Below are positions 20,140 to 29,493 of a DNA stretch of 64,000 nt, piece after piece. The stretch's first letter is position 1. Every line of letters begins with the position of its first letter. Source of the stretch: Streptomyces sp. I6 (lineage in GTDB: Bacteria; Actinomycetota; Actinomycetes; Streptomycetales; Streptomycetaceae); assembly GCA_003725745.1 (NCBI GenBank), contig RHDP01000001.1, positions 3,735,001-3,799,000 on the forward strand. The letters run 5' to 3'. The notes below the pieces were generated by a model. That model was not told the origin of the DNA. It searched no databases and saw only the letters and a program-made list of their open reading frames with translations. A program made the translations under genes and the position numbers.

Positions 20140-20326
20140 ACTCCCCGACTCCCGGGCCCGCCGCCGCGGAGGCGCTCGGGGCCGGGCCCGGGTCCTGGGC
20201 GTCGGCCGGCACCGGGCCGCCGGCGGTGGCGGTGCCGTGCGGGTGCCCATGGGCCGAAGGTGCTGGGGACTTTCCGTGTGAATCACCCATACGGATGGAA
20301 AGGGGTGTGAATGCTCTTTGTGTCGA

Positions 20327-20332
20327 TAGGCT
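20327..20332 (+). promoter_or_regulatory. -10 box TAGGCT of the secreted hydrolase gene (leaderless)
   Basis: TAGGCT ends exactly 6 nt before ATG 20339, and no SD is present. The arrangement is identical to the tmk promoter at 15565. Confidence 0.5.
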
Positions 20333-20338
20333 CCCAGG

Positions 20339-21900
20339 ATGGACACCAGGCAGTTCCTCAGGACCTCCGCCATCGCGTTCACCACAGCCCTGGGGCTGCT
20401 GGTCTCGGGCTGCAGCGGCGGCAGCCCGGCCTCGGAGGCACCCGAACCCTCGGGTTCGGTGCCGGGAGCGGCAGCACCCTCCCCGGTGTCGGCCGCCGCC
20501 CTGAAGCCGTACTACGACCAGAAACTGGACTGGCGCAACTGCGGTGCCCCCGGCTTCCAGTGCGCCACGCTCAAGGCGCCGCTCGACTACTCCAAGCCCG
20601 ACGGCCCTTCGGTCAAGCTGGCCGTCGCCCGGGTCAAGGCCACCGGCCCGGGCAAGCGGATCGGATCACTCCAGGTGAACCCGGGAGGCCCGGGAGGCTC
20701 TGCCGTCGGGTACCTCCAGGCCTACGCCGGCGTCGGCTACCCCGCCCCGGTGCGGGCCAGGTACGACATGGTGGCCGTCGACCCGCGCGGAGTGGCCCGC
20801 AGCGAGCCCGTCACATGCCTCGACGGCAAGGAGATGGACGCCTACACCCAGAGCGACCAGACGCCCGACGACCCGGCTGAGATCGACAAGCTGAGCACGG
20901 CGTTCAAGGGCTTCGCGGCAGGCTGCAAGGAGCAGTCGTCCACGGTCCTTCCGCATGTCTCCACGGTCGAGGCGGCGCGGGACATGGACATCTTCCGATC
21001 CGCGCTGGGTGACGAGAAGCTGACGTACGTCGGGGCCTCCTACGGCACCTTCCTCGGCGCGACCTACGCCGACCTCTTCCCGGAACGGGTCGGCCGGCTG
21101 GTGCTCGACGGGGCGATGGACCCCTCCCTCCCGGCCCGTCAGATGAACCGCGACCAGACCGAAGGCTTCGAGACGGCCTTCAAGTCGTTCGCCGCCGACT
21201 GCACGCAGCGCTCGGACTGTCCACTCGGTACCAAGTCCACCGCGGACGCGGCGGCCCGGATGAAGGCGTTCTTCGACGAGTTGGACGCCCAGCCGGTGCC
21301 CACCGGGGAGAGCCGCGAACTCACCGAGTCCCTCGCCACCACCGGAGTGATCGCCGCGATGTACGACGAGGGCGCCTGGCCAAAGCTCCGCAGCGGGCTC
21401 GCCGAGGCCATGAACGGCGACGGCGCCGGGCTGCTGGCCCTCTCCGACAGCTACTACGAGCGCGAGAGCGACGGCTCCTACTCCAACCTGATGTCCGCCT
21501 ACTCCGCGGTCAGCTGCCTCGACCTGCCGCCCGCCTTCACCACACCCGACGAGGTCACGGCCTCCGCGGCGGACTTCGAGAAGGCGTCCCCCGTCTTCGG
21601 CAGGAACTTCGCCTGGGCCTCCCTGGGCTGCGCCTACTGGCCCACACCCGCCACCGGGTCCCCCACCGCATCGAGGCCGAGGGCGCGGCCCCGATCCTGG
21701 TCGTCGGCACCACCCGCGACCCGGCCACCCCCTACAAGTGGGCGCAGTCCCTCGCCCGCCAGCTCGACTCGGGGACACTGCTGACGTACGAGGGCGACGG
21801 GCACACCGCGTACGGCCGCGGCAGCGACTGCGTCGACACGGCGATCAACACATACCTGCTGACCGGAACTCCCCCGGCGGACGGCACGCGCTGCCGCTGA
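20339..21900 (+). CDS. Secreted alpha/beta-hydrolase, tripeptidyl aminopeptidase-like lipoprotein (one frameshift)
   Basis: About 520 residues. The signal peptide ends in the lipobox LVSGC, so it should be a lipoprotein or secreted enzyme. The oxyanion strand reads VNPGGPGGS; the nucleophile elbow is VGASYGTFLGATY with Ser near residue 228; a C-terminal TAP-like domain contains GDGHTAYGRGSDCVD, with the catalytic His. The frame breaks in the five-C run 21660-21664; one extra C gives TGSPHRIEAEGAAPILVVG and carries the gene to the TGA at 21898-21900. Family members are S33 peptidases that trim peptides outside the cell. A leaderless promoter precedes it. Confidence 0.9.
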
Positions 21901-21978
21901 CAGCAGGGGCCCGCGCCCGTACGACCGGCCCGGACCGTGTGATCACCGGGCTGGTCGGGGGCACCCCGAACAACCCTG

Positions 21979-21984
21979 TAGACT
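21979..21984 (+). promoter_or_regulatory. -10 box of the tRNA-Thr gene
   Basis: TAGACT in the context CTGTAGACTTGG lies 55 bp before the tRNA, leaving a short 5' leader. No strong -35 is seen 17-18 nt upstream. Confidence 0.5.
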
Positions 21985-22039
21985 TGGCGCCGCTGCTGAT
22001 GCGGGCCTGCTTCTGCCGGAACGGGTCTATCCGCAGCTT

Positions 22040-22113
22040 GCCGCCTTAGCTCAGTTGGCCAGAGCAACGCACTCGTAATGCGTAGGTCTCGGGTTCGAAT
22101 CCCGAAGGCGGCT
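22040..22113 (+). tRNA. tRNA-Thr (anticodon CGT)
   Basis: A 74-nt cloverleaf. Acceptor GCCGCCT pairs with AGGCGGC and the discriminator is T (22113). The D stem is GCTC/GAGC. The anticodon stem ACGCA/TGCGT encloses CTCGTAA, with anticodon CGT at 22074-22076. The T arm reads TCGGGTTCGAATCCCGA. It reads ACG threonine codons. CCA is not encoded. A U-poor terminator hairpin follows immediately. Confidence 0.97.
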
Positions 22114-22119
22114 CTGGTG

Positions 22120-22152
22120 AAAGCCCGGGTCAGACTCCTTGACCTGGGCTTT
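22120..22152 (+). terminator. Terminator of tRNA-Thr
   Basis: AAAGCCCGGGTCA at 22120-22132 pairs with TGACCTGGGCTTT at 22140-22152 (one G-U pair) around a 7-nt loop, followed by CTCTTGTT. It starts 6 nt after the tRNA. Confidence 0.85.
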
Positions 22153-22942
22153 CTCTTGTTCTGGGGGCGCTGCTTCGGCCTCGGCTGTCCCGTCGGTCCG
22201 TGCCGCGAGACACGGCCGAGGCCAGGGTGGGGCCGGGAGGCCGACGACTTCGGCGATGCGGCGGTAGGCGGCGGTGGTGCCGACGCCGGACGCGGTCGCG
22301 TCGCGAGCCGGGCGTACGGGGGTGGCCGCTGCGGAGGGCGCGAGGGCGAGCGGGTCCTGTCGGACGGAACTCGGGTGCGGCCGGCGCGGCGACGGGAGCT
22401 TCTTCTGTCTGTCAGGCCGACTCGCTTGTACGGCGACCGGGTTGGAAGGGGCTCACTGCCGCAGCTCTCGGCCGTGCGCGAGTCTGCCGGCCGTGATGCG
22501 CGCCGGCCCTTCGAGGGCGTGGGTCCGGTGATGGTCGGGGCTCCGCGCCGTGGGTCTTGGCGGTTGTGGCGATGCCGCCGCCGTCGGTGATGAGAAACCG
22601 TCGCGGAAGCGGGCCTCGTCGGCGTCTTGGAGCACGTGCCAGGGGAGTGCCGTGGCGGGGTCGGTGCGCCCTTCCCGGGGTGCCTGCGTGTGGTGGCGTG
22701 CGGGTGTGCGTGCTCCAGACGTGCCTGCTTGGGAGGCGGGCGGTCGCCCGCAGGGCCTGCAGGGGGTGCCCGGGTGTCGAAGCGCGTCGCGGTGATCGAT
22801 GGACGGGCCGTTCCCGAGGGCGCTCGCGGGCTGCGGATGAAGACCGGGTCCCGCCGTTGTCCGGTGGGTGCGCGGTGTGGCGCGCGCGTGTGATCGGGTC
22901 CGCTCTCCCGGCAGGTATTCGAACAGGAGTATTATTTGGATC
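22153..22942. other. 790-bp block downstream of the tRNA with no supported gene
   Basis: Long open frames run on both strands but none has a recognisable protein. The best candidate is on the minus strand around 22450-22640, where one frame gives VLQDADEARFRDGFLITDGG; it has no start, SD or known domain. I see neither a copy of the tRNA 3' end (no att repeat) nor an integrase. It may be a decayed insertion, which is inference. Confidence 0.5.
22930..22935 (+). promoter_or_regulatory. AT-rich -10 box TATTAT (leaderless) with LexA-like half-site
   Basis: TATTAT lies 7 nt before GTG 22943 in an AT-rich island. TTCGAACAGGAGTATTA just upstream includes GAAC plus a degenerate second arm, reminiscent of an SOS box but not a full palindrome. 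Confidence 0.4.
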
Positions 22943-23440
22943 GTGGCCGATGACGACTTCCCCGATGAGCTGCGCGACGCCCAGCTGCGCCTGCACCAGG
23001 CCCGGTCCGTGTACCGGGCGTTGTGCCGGGAGCTGCCGTGGTCGGTCGAACCCGCTCGAGGGTGGACGGGGGAGGAAGGGCACTACTCCAGCTACCGGCG
23101 AGAGTTCCCGGCGAGCCCCGGGTGGACCGAGGCGCAGAGGGCCGAGGAGGCAAGGCTCCGCGAGCTCGTACTGACGCTGTCGATCGAGGTGTCGACGCAT
23201 CCGTACTGGGCGGGCCTCGACAGGCCGGAGGTGGTGAAGGCCCGCATGGCGCTCAAGCATGCCGCGGGCGTCGTCGCCGCTTCCGGGGGCGGTGCAGGCG
23301 GGGGCGACTCCGTGGGCGGTTCCGGCGGGGACCGTGAGCGGGGATCGGTGGGGAGCGGTTCCGGAGGGGGTGACGCGGCCTCCGGCGCGGCCGGGGACGG
23401 CACCGGCGATGCGCCCCCTATGAGTACCGCCGCGGTGTGA
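22943..23440 (+). CDS. Hypothetical protein with Gly-rich tail
   Basis: 165 residues from GTG 22943. The first ~110 residues are helical and charged: LRDAQLRLHQARSVYRALC, then a segment PYWAGLDRPEVVKARMALKH; from ~112 a Gly/Ser/Asp-rich tail follows. No known domain recognised. The gene sits 15 bp before a DUF6233 gene, and such small-protein pairs recur in Streptomyces genomes. An open frame reaches back to 22868, but the TATTAT box and codon usage favour the GTG. Confidence 0.65.
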   Translation: MADDDFPDELRDAQLRLHQARSVYRALCRELPWSVEPARGWTGEEGHYSSYRREFPASPGWTEAQRAEEARLRELVLTLSIEVSTHPYWAGLDRPEVVKARMALKHAAGVVAASGGGAGGGDSVGGSGGDRERGSVGSGSGGGDAASGAAGDGTGDAPPMSTAAV

Positions 23441-23455
23441 GCGGGGCGGGGCCCG

Positions 23456-23821
23456 ATGACCGACCTGTCGCGCTCCGAGCGGATCAGGCTCAACGAGGGG
23501 CTGCGCGACTGGCTCGCCTACCAGTTGAGGCAGACCGAGCGCACCCTCGACGAACTGAGGCGTGAGGAGGCGGAAGACCGCAGGCGCCGTGAGGTCGCCC
23601 GGGTCGAGATGTCGTGGAAGCTGCAGCCCGCCCGTGTGGAGGGCGCGCAGCCCATGCTGCACCGGGGGAACTGCGGTCTGTACCGAACCCAGCTCGGCTA
23701 CCTGGACAGGGAGCATGTGGTGATCGCCCTGGAGGAGTTCCCGGAGCTGGTGATGTGCGAACTGTGCGCCCCGTGGGGAAGTCTCGGCATCCCCCGGCCG
23801 CACCGGCGACCGGGGGAGTAG
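23456..23821 (+). CDS. DUF6233 family protein
   Basis: 121 residues from ATG 23456 with a GGGGCGGGG site. The N-terminal helix LRDWLAYQLRQTERTLDELR is followed by basic linker residues, then HRGNCGLYRTQLGYLDREHV and an MCELCAPWGSLG end with a Cys-x2-Cys pair. DUF6233 proteins are short, lineage-specific Streptomyces proteins of unknown function, often multi-copy. Probably cotranscribed with the preceding gene. Confidence 0.75.
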   Translation: MTDLSRSERIRLNEGLRDWLAYQLRQTERTLDELRREEAEDRRRREVARVEMSWKLQPARVEGAQPMLHRGNCGLYRTQLGYLDREHVVIALEEFPELVMCELCAPWGSLGIPRPHRRPGE

Positions 23822-23940
23822 ACGCGGAGTTCCGCAGGCCGAGCGGCCCGGGCCCCGGCGGGAACGACTGCGCAACGGCCCGATCGCCGGGCGGCGGGGG
23901 TCCCGCGGCCGCCTCGGAACCCCCACCCACCGCTGCATCC

Positions 23941-23986
23941 CCACCCGCCGGTCCCGTGGAGCCCCACCCGCCGGTCCCGTGGAGGA
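23941..23986. repeat. 23-bp tandem duplication at the 5' end of the NB-ARC gene
   Basis: CCACCCGCCGGTCCCGTGGA plus three bases occurs twice head to tail (23941-23963, 23964-23986). Twenty-three is not a multiple of three, so gain or loss of a copy shifts the frame entering the gene. Confidence 0.85.
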
Positions 23987-26137
23987 GCCCGCGCCCGCCG
24001 GGGCGCCCCCGCGTCCGGCCCAGCTCCCGCCCGCCCCGCGCACTTCACCGGCCGCCATGCGCTCGTCACCGGCCTGCGTACCCTGCTCACCCGGCCGGAT
24101 CGCGACCGCCCCGCGGTCGCCGTCCTCAGTGGCATGGCCGGGGTGGGCAAGAGCGCCCTCGCGCTCCACGTCTCGCACGGCCTCCGGGAGGAGTTCCCCG
24201 ACGGGCAGCTCCATCTCCACCTGCACGGCGCGACACCCGGCATGTCCCCCCTGGCACCGTGCCAGTCGCTCACCGCGCTCCTTCGTGACCTCGGCGTTCC
24301 GCCGCGTGGCATCCCGGAGACCCCCGACGCGGCCGCCGCCCTGCTGCGCTCCCTCCTGGCCCCGACCCGAACCCTGCTGGTCCTCGACGACGCGGCGTCG
24401 GCCGCACAGGTCCGGCCGCTGCTGCCGGCCGGTGCGGGGTGCGCGGTGGTGGTCACCAGCCGCTCCCCGCTGACCGCACTCGACGGGGCGGCGCGTTTCG
24501 CGCTCACGCCGCTGAGCGCGCCGGAGAGCGCCGCGCTGCTGCGTGCCGCGTCGGGCCGCGACGGCGCCGGGACGGCCGGCTCCGGCGACATGGACCGGCT
24601 CGCCGAGTCGTGCGGCCGGCTGCCGCTCGCCCTGCGCATCGCCGCGGCCCGGCTCGCGGCCCGGCGTGCCCTGACTCCCGCCGACCTCGCCGGGCTCCTC
24701 ACCGCCCAGGGCAGTCGGCTGGACCACCTGGAGTACGACGACCTCAGCGTCCGCCGCTCCCTCTCGGTGGCGCACGCGGCCCTCGACCCGGATGCCGCAC
24801 TGGCCCTGCGCCGGCTGGGCGCGGTCGACATCCCCGAGTACGACGCGTCGCTGGTCGCGCGTCTGATGTCGTCCGACGGCGCCGAACCGCCCTTCGACGT
24901 GCGGCGCGCGGCCGCCGCGCTGGAACGGCTCGTGGACGTGGCACTGCTGGACGAGGTCGCCTACCAGCGCTTCGTACCCCACGACCTGGTCCGGGACTTC
25001 GCACACGAACTCGCCGTACGGCTGGACGGCGAGCAGGGACGCGCGGCCGCCGTCGAGCGGGCCCTGCGATGGTTCGGGGAGTCGGCGCGCCAGGCGGGGC
25101 TGGCGCTCGTCCCGGCGCATCTGGCGGGCAACCGCGTCCCGCCGCCGATCGGCGAGGTCCCGCCGTTCCCGGGCGAGGCGGAGGCCCTGGCCTGGGGGGA
25201 CCGCGAGTTGCCCGGCCTGGTGACCCTCACCCGGGCGTACGCGCCGAAGTCGCGCACCGCCCTGCGCGCCATCCGCGCCGCCTTCCCCTATCTGCAGCGG
25301 CGCGGACGCCTCCAGGAACTCGGTCTGCTCAACGAGGCCGCGCTGGACGCCGCCCGCGCCGCCGGCGACGGGGAGGCCGAGGCGCACGCGCTCACCGATC
25401 TCGCGGCGGTTCACTTCATGCTCGGCCGGAGCGAGCGCTCGCTGGCCCTCAACGACGAGGCCATCGGCCTGTGGCCGGCTCTCGGGGAGGACAGCCGGGT
25501 CCAGCGCGGGCTCGCCAACCGCGGCATGCTGCTGGAGCGCCTCGAACGGTACGAGGAGGCCGCCGAGGCCCTGGAGGAGTCACTCGCCTGCGCCCGGCGG
25601 CTCGGCGACGACCACGGCGAAGGGGTCATCCTCAGCCATCTCGGCAACCTCCACGAGCACACCGACGCCTCGCACGCCATCACCTGCCACGAGCGCAGCC
25701 TCGACGTCGGCGTCCGGCTCGGCAGCCCGCTGCTGCGCCACACGGCCCACTGCAACATCGGCTACGCCCGCCTCGCCCTCGGTCAACCTGGCCTCGCCGC
25801 AGGCCATTTCGAGGAGTGCCTGGCCATCATCGGAGAGGGCGACGAGGGCGACTGGCAGAGCCAGTCCCAGTCGCGCGTCGGACTCGTGCGGGCCCTGCGC
25901 GCGCTGGGCCGCCGTGCCGCCGCCACCCGGGAGTGCGCCCTCGTCATGGAGCGGGCGGTCTCCCGCGGCGACGACTTCACCGAGGGCCTCGCCCGCCACC
26001 AGCACGGGCTGCTGCTGAGTGCGGAGAGCCGCACCGGCGAGGCCCTCGACGAGTGGCGGCGCGCGTACGCCTGCCTCGACGGCATGGATGCCAAGGTGCT
26101 CCCCGAACTCCGTGCGCTCCTCGGGAGAACAGCCTGA
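23979..26137 (+). CDS. NB-ARC/AAA ATPase with C-terminal TPR repeats (probable frameshift near start)
   Basis: About 719 residues. After a Pro-rich N-terminus (PPRPAQLPPAPR) the frame breaks near 24036-24043; one added base joins it to HFTGRHALVTGLRTLL, the usual entry to NB-ARC modules in AfsR/SARP-type regulators. Walker A is GMAGVGKSALALHVS and Walker B is TLLVLDDAA; CGRLPLALRIAAARLA matches the GxP motif. From nt ~25300, TPR-like helices follow (ANRGMLLERLERYEEAAEAL and similar). The SARP DNA-binding domain of AfsR is absent. GTG 23979 is the best start; GTG 23956 is possible. Role: a STAND-type sensor/switch, by family. Confidence 0.78.
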
Positions 26138-27991
26138 GACCCGGGAACCACAGGCAGCCCGTTCCCGTCGGGCGCGCGCGGGGCCGGGCGGCTTCGTACC
26201 CCTCTCGGGCTCCGGCGCCGCTGTGGCGACGGCGGTGCGGTGCGCGTCGCGTGCCGGTGCCGGTGCCGGTGCCGGCACCGGGGTGGACGCCGGGCCGTGG
26301 CCGGGGCACTTGGCGTCCCCGTAGCGCTCCACCACGGCCGTCGAGAAGGGGAACCGCACCGGCGTCTCGCCGAAGGCGATCCGCCCGGCCAGCTCACCGG
26401 CGGCGCGGATCGCCCGCACCACCTCCCCGGCCTCCTCCGCCGGGCAGTGCACGATCACCTCGTCGTGCTGGAAGAAGACCAGTTCGGCGCGCATGTCCGC
26501 GGTCGCCCTGCGGAGTGCTGCGAGGAGCAGCAGCGCCCAGTCCGCGGCACTGCCCTGGACGACGAAGTTACGGGTGAACCTGCCGCGGGCCCGGGCGTCC
26601 GTCGAGGCGTAGCCCGGGGCGAACTCGTTCCGCGCGGAGGCGTCGTCGCCGCCCGCCTGCGGGATACCGGCTTCGCCGTCGTCGCGGGCACCGGCCGCCG
26701 GCGGGCTGGTGCGGCCCAGCCAGGTGCGAACGAGACGGCCCTCCTCACCGGCGCGTGCCGCGTCGTCGACGTAGGCCACCGCACGGGGGAAACGGCGGCG
26801 CAGCGCCGCGAGGTTCTTGAGCCCGTCGCCACTGGTCTGGCCGTAGACGGCGCCGAGTAGCGCGATCTTGGCGTGCTCGCGGTCTCCGGAGAACGCCCGG
26901 TCCGACAGCCGGGTGTACAGGTCGCCGTCGTGTGCGGCGACCTCCATCAGCCCCGGGTCGCGGGAGATCGCGGCGAGCACGCGGGGCTCCATCTGGTCGG
27001 CGTCGGCGACCACGAGCCGCCAGCCGTCGTCCGCGACCACGGCACGCCGGATCACCTTGGGGATCTGCAGAGCGCCGCCGCCGTTGGTGGTCCAGCGGCC
27101 GGACACCGTGCCGCCGGGCAGGTACTCCGGCCGGAAGCGGCCGTCCCGCACCCAGTCCTGGAGCCAGCTCCAGCCGTGTGCCGTCCAGATCCGGTACAGC
27201 TTCTTGTAGGCGATCAGCGGACGTACCGCCGGATGGTCGATCTCCTCCAGCTCCCAGCGCCGGGTCGACCGCACCTTGACCCCGGCCCGGGCGAACGCCC
27301 TGACGACGTCCGCGGGCAGATCGGGGCGCACCCGGTGCCCGAACGCGGCCGAGACCTCGTCGGCCAGCTCGGCGAGGCGGCGCGGCTCGCCCCCTCCCGC
27401 GTACCGCTCGCCGAGCAGCTCGCGCAGCACGTCCCGGTGGACGTCCGCCCGCCACGGCAGGCCCGACCGGTTCATCTCCGAGGCGACCAGCATCCCCGCC
27501 GACTGGGCCGCCGTCAGCAGCCGCATCCGGCCGGGGTGCTCGGTGGCGTCGTGCCGTCGCTGCTGCTCGGCGTAGACCTCCAGCAGACCGTCGAACGGCA
27601 CGGCCACGGGCTCCGGTTCGAACAGCGACGACTGCGATCCCGGCACGGCGGCGCGCGGCGGCGGGTCGTCCGGAACGGGGGCTCGCCGCAGCCGCGCCCA
27701 GGCGGCGGCCGCGGACCGGGGCTCGCCGTGCCGCCCTTCGTACCCGAGCAGCAGCAGCTCGGCGTCCTCGATGTCGTAGCACCGATCGACGCCCGCACCG
27801 GCCGCGAGCAGCCGCGGGTAGACCTCGGCCGTGGACCGCCACACCCACCGTCCGACCTCCGGCCGCGACCTCACGGCCGTGACGAGATCGGCCTCCCTGC
27901 GCATCTCTCCGGCGGGCAGCCCGTCCGGGCCGAGCGGCACGAGGACCGCTCCGCCTTCCCCGGCCGGGGCCAGGGCCCACCGTTCGTTCAC
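25580..27991 (-). CDS. Family A DNA polymerase (bifunctional 3'-5' exonuclease/polymerase type)
   Basis: Starts at GTG 27991 (VNERWALAPAGEGG); GTG 28012 is an alternative. The N-terminal ~190 residues resemble a degenerate exonuclease domain. Polymerase motifs are intact: TVSGRWTTNGGGALQIPK, motif A VVADADQMEPRVLA, motif B EHAKIALLGAVYGQTSG, and motif C FFQHDEVIVHC. Conserved sequence ends near ERYGDAK (nt ~26310), but the frame stays open to 25580, adding an Ala/Pro/Arg-rich tail antisense to the 3' end of the NB-ARC gene. The true end is uncertain. Small actinobacterial PolA paralogues like this are thought to act in repair. Confidence 0.85.
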   Translation of the reverse strand: MNERWALAPAGEGGAVLVPLGPDGLPAGEMRREADLVTAVRSRPEVGRWVWRSTAEVYPRLLAAGAGVDRCYDIEDAELLLLGYEGRHGEPRSAAAAWARLRRAPVPDDPPPRAAVPGSQSSLFEPEPVAVPFDGLLEVYAEQQRRHDATEHPGRMRLLTAAQSAGMLVASEMNRSGLPWRADVHRDVLRELLGERYAGGGEPRRLAELADEVSAAFGHRVRPDLPADVVRAFARAGVKVRSTRRWELEEIDHPAVRPLIAYKKLYRIWTAHGWSWLQDWVRDGRFRPEYLPGGTVSGRWTTNGGGALQIPKVIRRAVVADDGWRLVVADADQMEPRVLAAISRDPGLMEVAAHDGDLYTRLSDRAFSGDREHAKIALLGAVYGQTSGDGLKNLAALRRRFPRAVAYVDDAARAGEEGRLVRTWLGRTSPPAAGARDDGEAGIPQAGGDDASARNEFAPGYASTDARARGRFTRNFVVQGSAADWALLLLAALRRATADMRAELVFFQHDEVIVHCPAEEAGEVVRAIRAAGELAGRIAFGETPVRFPFSTAVVERYGDAKCPGHGPASTPVPAPAPAPARDAHRTAVATAAPEPERGTKPPGPARARRERAACGSRVSGCSPEERTEFGEHLGIHAVEAGVRAPPLVEGLAGAALRTQQQPVLVAGEALGEVVAAGDRPLHDEGALPGGGGTAAQRAQGPHESDARLGLALPVALVALSDDGQALLEMACGEARLTEGEAGVADVAVGRVAQQRAAEPDADVEAALVAGDGVRGVGVLVEVAEMAEDDPFAVVVAEPPGAGE

Positions 27992-28050
27992 GGTGGCGAG
28001 TGTGGCACTCACGACTGACAGTGCCGCACCGGCCGCCGGGCGGTTCGCCT

Positions 28051-28078
28051 CGCTGGTCGCTGGTCGCTGGTCGCTGGT
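28051..28078. repeat. Four perfect 7-bp tandem units (CGCTGGT)
   Basis: CGCTGGT repeats four times without change, followed by degenerate copies to about 28130. It lies between the polymerase start and the convergent end of the acetyltransferase region. Confidence 0.8.
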
Positions 28079-28208
28079 CGTGGGTGGTGCGCTTCGCTGG
28101 TCGCGGGCGGTTCGCTTCGCCGGTCGCGGTCCGGACGCCTGGCCGGCCGGGGCCGGGGCACGGTCCTCGGCGTGGCGGCCGGTGCGGGCCGCCACCTGGG
28201 GCCCAGCG

Positions 28209-28766
28209 TCAGGTGAGTGTGCGGATCACCCGTGCCGGGTTGCCCACTGCCAGCACCCCCGCGGGCAGGTCACGGGTGACGACGGCCCCGGCCCCGACCA
28301 CCGTGTCGTCGCCGATCGTCACGCCGGGGCAGACGATGACACCGCCGCCGAGCCAGACGTTGTCGCCGACCGTGATCGGGTCCCCCTTCTCCCAGCCCTC
28401 GCGGCGGCGCCTGGCGTCCAGCTCGTGGGAGGGGGTCAGCAGCTGGACATTGGGGCCGAACTGGCAGTACGCGCCGATCGTGATGGGCGCGACGTCCAGG
28501 AACACGGCGCCGAAGTTGACGAACGTGCCCTCGCCGACGCGGATGTGGTAGCCGAAGTTGCACCGGAAGGGCGGGTGGATCCGGACGCCGGGACCGACGG
28601 AACCGAGGAGTTCGGCGAGGACCGCCTCCCGCGCGGCGGGCGGGTCGCCGCCCTCGGCGTTGTACGCCGCGCAGAGCCGGGAGCGCCGTTCGCTTTCGGC
28701 GGCGAGTTCGGGGTCGTCGGGGAGGTACCAGTCTCCAGCCAGCATGCGCTGCTTGTTCTCACCCAT
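28209..28766 (-). CDS. Maltose/sugar O-acetyltransferase (left-handed beta-helix)
   Basis: 185 residues from ATG 28766 (MGENKQRMLAGDWYLPDD). The N-terminal cap matches the maltose acetyltransferase (Mac) domain, and the rest shows hexapeptide repeats such as VGEGTFVNFG, ITIGAYCQFG and VGDNVWLGGG. The catalytic His lies in LLTPSHELDARRR, and the end reads AVVTRDLPAGVLAVGNPARV. It should transfer acetyl from acetyl-CoA to a sugar hydroxyl. The larger frame to 28997 only adds the repeat translation. Isolated gene. Confidence 0.92.
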   Translation of the reverse strand: MGENKQRMLAGDWYLPDDPELAAESERRSRLCAAYNAEGGDPPAAREAVLAELLGSVGPGVRIHPPFRCNFGYHIRVGEGTFVNFGAVFLDVAPITIGAYCQFGPNVQLLTPSHELDARRRREGWEKGDPITVGDNVWLGGGVIVCPGVTIGDDTVVGAGAVVTRDLPAGVLAVGNPARVIRTLT

Positions 28767-28931
28767 GGCACCACCGTACGGTCCTGCGGCGGGCGGGCAC
28801 CGGTGCGGCGCCGGCGCGCACGAGGCCGGGCGGCGGGGCACCCCCCCCGCGTCGGCCGGCGGGGCACCGTCCACAGCGGCCGCGGGGCAGCGTGCCCGGC
28901 GGCCGGTGGCACCGGTGGGCAGGAGTGGCAC

Positions 28932-29051
28932 CGGTACGGCGGGCTGTCGGCACCGGTACGGCCCGCTACCGGTATCGGTACGGCGGGCTGTCGGCACCGG
29001 TACGGCCCGCTACCGGTATCGGTACGGCCGGCTGCCGGCACCGGCACGGGC
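28932..29051. repeat. 44-bp perfect tandem duplication plus diverged third copy
   Basis: The 44-bp unit beginning CGGTACGGCGGGCTGTCGGC is repeated identically at 28932-28975 and 28976-29019; a partial, mutated third copy follows from 29020. Internally it is built of CACCGGTACGG-like subunits. It occupies the 727-bp gap (28767-29493), where I see no gene. Confidence 0.9.
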
Positions 29052-29493
29052 CCGGTGCACCGTGGTGACGGCGCCGTTCAGCCGGACGGTCCAGGCACCG
29101 CCACGGCAGGCGGCGGCTCGTCCGCAACGGTTCCTGCCACCGGAGGCGCGATCGCTCCGCTGAGCCGCACGGTCCGCGGGTGCCCGGTCCGCCCGGAACC
29201 GGTCATCACGGGACGTGCCGGGCGGCGGCGCGTCCGGGTCCGCCCGCGCCTGGGCCGGGGTGGCCGCCGAACCCCTGGGCTCCTGCCGACGGGGGCGTGC
29301 GCCACGGCCACCGGAGGACGCCCTCGACCCCTGCCGCCGACTTCCGCCCCGGTGCAGGCCGGCCCGGGCACGGGCACCCGTGCCCGGGCCTGCGCGGGGC
29401 GCGCGGTGCGTGACGGACTCCCTGCACCTTGGGGTGGCCGGTACCCGGGCCTGCACGGGCGCGCGCGGTGAGGCTCGCGTACGCTCGATCGGC

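Noticed and set aside
22453-22635. Minus-strand ORF downstream of the tRNA as integrase or other gene
   Set aside because: No recognisable integrase motifs, start site or SD; no repeat of the tRNA 3' end that would mark an att site.
22914-22936. LexA/SOS box before the hypothetical gene at 22943
   Set aside because: Only one GAAC half is convincing; the second arm does not complete the palindrome.
28932-29051. CRISPR array
   Set aside because: The repeats are contiguous tandem copies without unique spacers, and no cas genes are present.
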